Source: Methanolinea sp. UBA477 (lineage in GTDB: Archaea; Halobacteriota; Methanomicrobia; Methanomicrobiales; Methanospirillaceae). Taken from it: 6,601 nt of DNA. This document shows positions 5,837 to 6,601 of this stretch, one piece after another (positions within the stretch are counted from its first letter, which is position 1; the number at the start of each line of letters is the position of its first letter). A program made the translations under genes and the position numbers. Below the pieces are notes generated by a model. That model was not told the DNA's origin and did not search any database. It saw only the letters and a list, made by a program, of their open reading frames with translations. The stretch covers positions 12,944 to 19,544 of the forward strand of contig DAWO01000023.1 of assembly GCA_002509485.1 (NCBI GenBank), in the 5' to 3' direction.

Positions 5837-6601
5837 TCACCACGAATTGGAGTCTCTCCTGTTCCAGCGGTCAGACTCCTGCGCAATAAGCCTGCAGATA
5901 TCCATCGCCACGTCTTCTTTTGATCCGGAGAACTCCCTGCGGATGTCGTCACCCAGCACCACAACCCTGCTCTCTGCTGACCCCATCGATTCAGGGCCGT
6001 TGGAGACGACGAGAAAGATCCCGCTTCCAAGCATCGTCTTCGCCTTCTCCTCTGCGTCGTCGCCGAGCTTGAAGGCAACCGTAGGTATCCTGTACTCTTC
6101 TGCTACGAGAGAGATCAGCTTCGGGAGCGGTGCCAGCCTGATAATCTCCTTCTGCCCGCTCGGGATCTTTCCCGGCCGCCGTTCCGGAGCGAAATCCGAT
6201 ATGGCCGCTGCACTGATATAGATGTCCACTCTCTCCGATTCACAGATCCTGTGCAGGGCATCGCGCATCTCACCCGCAGTCTCTGCCGGGACGTTCCGCA
6301 CGCATGGGATCTCCGAGTTGTGGATGACCGTCACTTCAGCCCCGAGCCGGAAGGCGGCACGTGCGAGAGCCTGGCCCATCTGCCCCGTCGAGCGCGTGGT
6401 AAGGACCCTCACATCATCGAGCGGTTCACGGCAGGGCCCGCTCGTGATCAGGACGTGCCTGCCGGCAAGTGGTCTTCCGAGCAGTTCCCGCTCGCAGGCA
6501 AGGACGATCTGGTCGGTCGACGCAATCTTGGCCTTTCCCTCCTCGATCCGCGGGCCGATAACCTGCACCCCCCATTCGCGGAGAGTATGGATACACCCCG
6601 T
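5837..6601 (-). CDS. coaBC: Coenzyme A biosynthesis bifunctional protein CoaBC, C-terminal part (start off right edge)
   Basis: The visible 254 residues hold the end of the CoaC-to-CoaB linker and all of the CoaB domain; the flavin-dependent CoaC decarboxylase domain lies beyond the right edge. CoaB ligates cysteine to 4'-phosphopantothenate, using CTP in the known enzymes, and CoaC decarboxylates the product to 4'-phosphopantetheine. Counting from the first visible residue: HTLREWGVQVIGPRIEEGKA (5-24) matches the CoaC end of Dfp proteins; GRHVLITSGPCREPLDDVR (47-65) and STGQMGQALA (71-80) are the nucleotide-site region; ISAAAISDFAP (129-139) and GKIPS (144-148) carry the CoaB alanine-rich strand and the conserved lysine (145). 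VVSNGPESMG (198-207) is near the end. At the position that I align with Asn210 of E. coli CoaB (SNHSSGKMG) this protein has Thr69. The frame is open to the right edge, so a GTG at 6568 is an internal valine codon. It is upstream of PoK and PPS in the same cluster. Confidence 0.92.
   Translation of the reverse strand, partial: TGCIHTLREWGVQVIGPRIEEGKAKIASTDQIVLACERELLGRPLAGRHVLITSGPCREPLDDVRVLTTRSTGQMGQALARAAFRLGAEVTVIHNSEIPCVRNVPAETAGEMRDALHRICESERVDIYISAAAISDFAPERRPGKIPSGQKEIIRLAPLPKLISLVAEEYRIPTVAFKLGDDAEEKAKTMLGSGIFLVVSNGPESMGSAESRVVVLGDDIRREFSGSKEDVAMDICRLIAQESDRWNRRDSNSW

Noticed and set aside
5788..6078. 97-codon upstream extension of the pantoate kinase frame
   Set aside because: It overlaps coaBC in another frame, is arginine-rich and resembles nothing in the family. 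The ATG at 5787 has a good ribosome binding site and places the GHISGYFRP motif at the normal distance from the N-terminus.
1..6601. tRNA, rRNA, CRISPR arrays, insertion sequences or phage genes
   Set aside because: I looked for cloverleaf arms, regularly spaced direct repeats, and transposase or integrase motifs on both strands and saw none.

Overview
The window most likely comes from a methanogenic archaeon of the order Methanomicrobiales (Methanoculleus or a relative). Three things point to archaea: pantoate kinase and 4-phosphopantoate--beta-alanine ligase, which form the archaea-specific route to 4'-phosphopantothenate; a replication factor C small subunit; and an archaeal promoter layout. 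The order-level placement is weaker. It rests on the moderately high GC content, the secreted PQQ-like beta-propeller protein and the particular type of RFC subunit. No sequence search was run.

Layout. Positions 1-667 (minus) hold the N-terminal 222 residues of a secreted beta-propeller protein that runs off the left edge. Positions 668-812 are a divergent promoter region with a small palindrome. Positions 813-2150 (plus) hold a 445-residue PurM/AIR-synthase-superfamily protein of unknown substrate, probably read from a leaderless mRNA and followed by a good hairpin-plus-T-run terminator. Positions 2151-2488 hold no convincing gene but contain several structured elements, including a perfect 9-bp GC-rich hairpin. 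From 6601 down to 2489 (minus) lies one compact five-gene cluster: coaBC (its start is off the right edge), pantoate kinase (PoK), 4-phosphopantoate--beta-alanine ligase (PPS), an RFC small-subunit paralog and a class I SAM-dependent methyltransferase. The first gap is 49 nt and the next three junctions overlap by 4, 14 and 4 nt, so the five genes are very probably co-transcribed and partly translationally coupled.

How the genes work together. PoK phosphorylates pantoate, PPS joins 4-phosphopantoate to beta-alanine, and CoaBC adds cysteine and decarboxylates the product. The first three genes therefore carry pantoate to 4'-phosphopantetheine, the core of coenzyme A synthesis. The RFC subunit belongs to the sliding-clamp loader of DNA replication, and the methyltransferase has an unknown substrate. 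Their overlap with the CoA genes is conspicuous but need not mean a shared function.

Most of the window is ordinary, well-conserved archaeal gene content and I see no clear undescribed system. The points most worth a second look are the altered Walker B and sensor 1 positions in the RFC subunit, the orphan PurM-like enzyme, and the structured intergenic interval.
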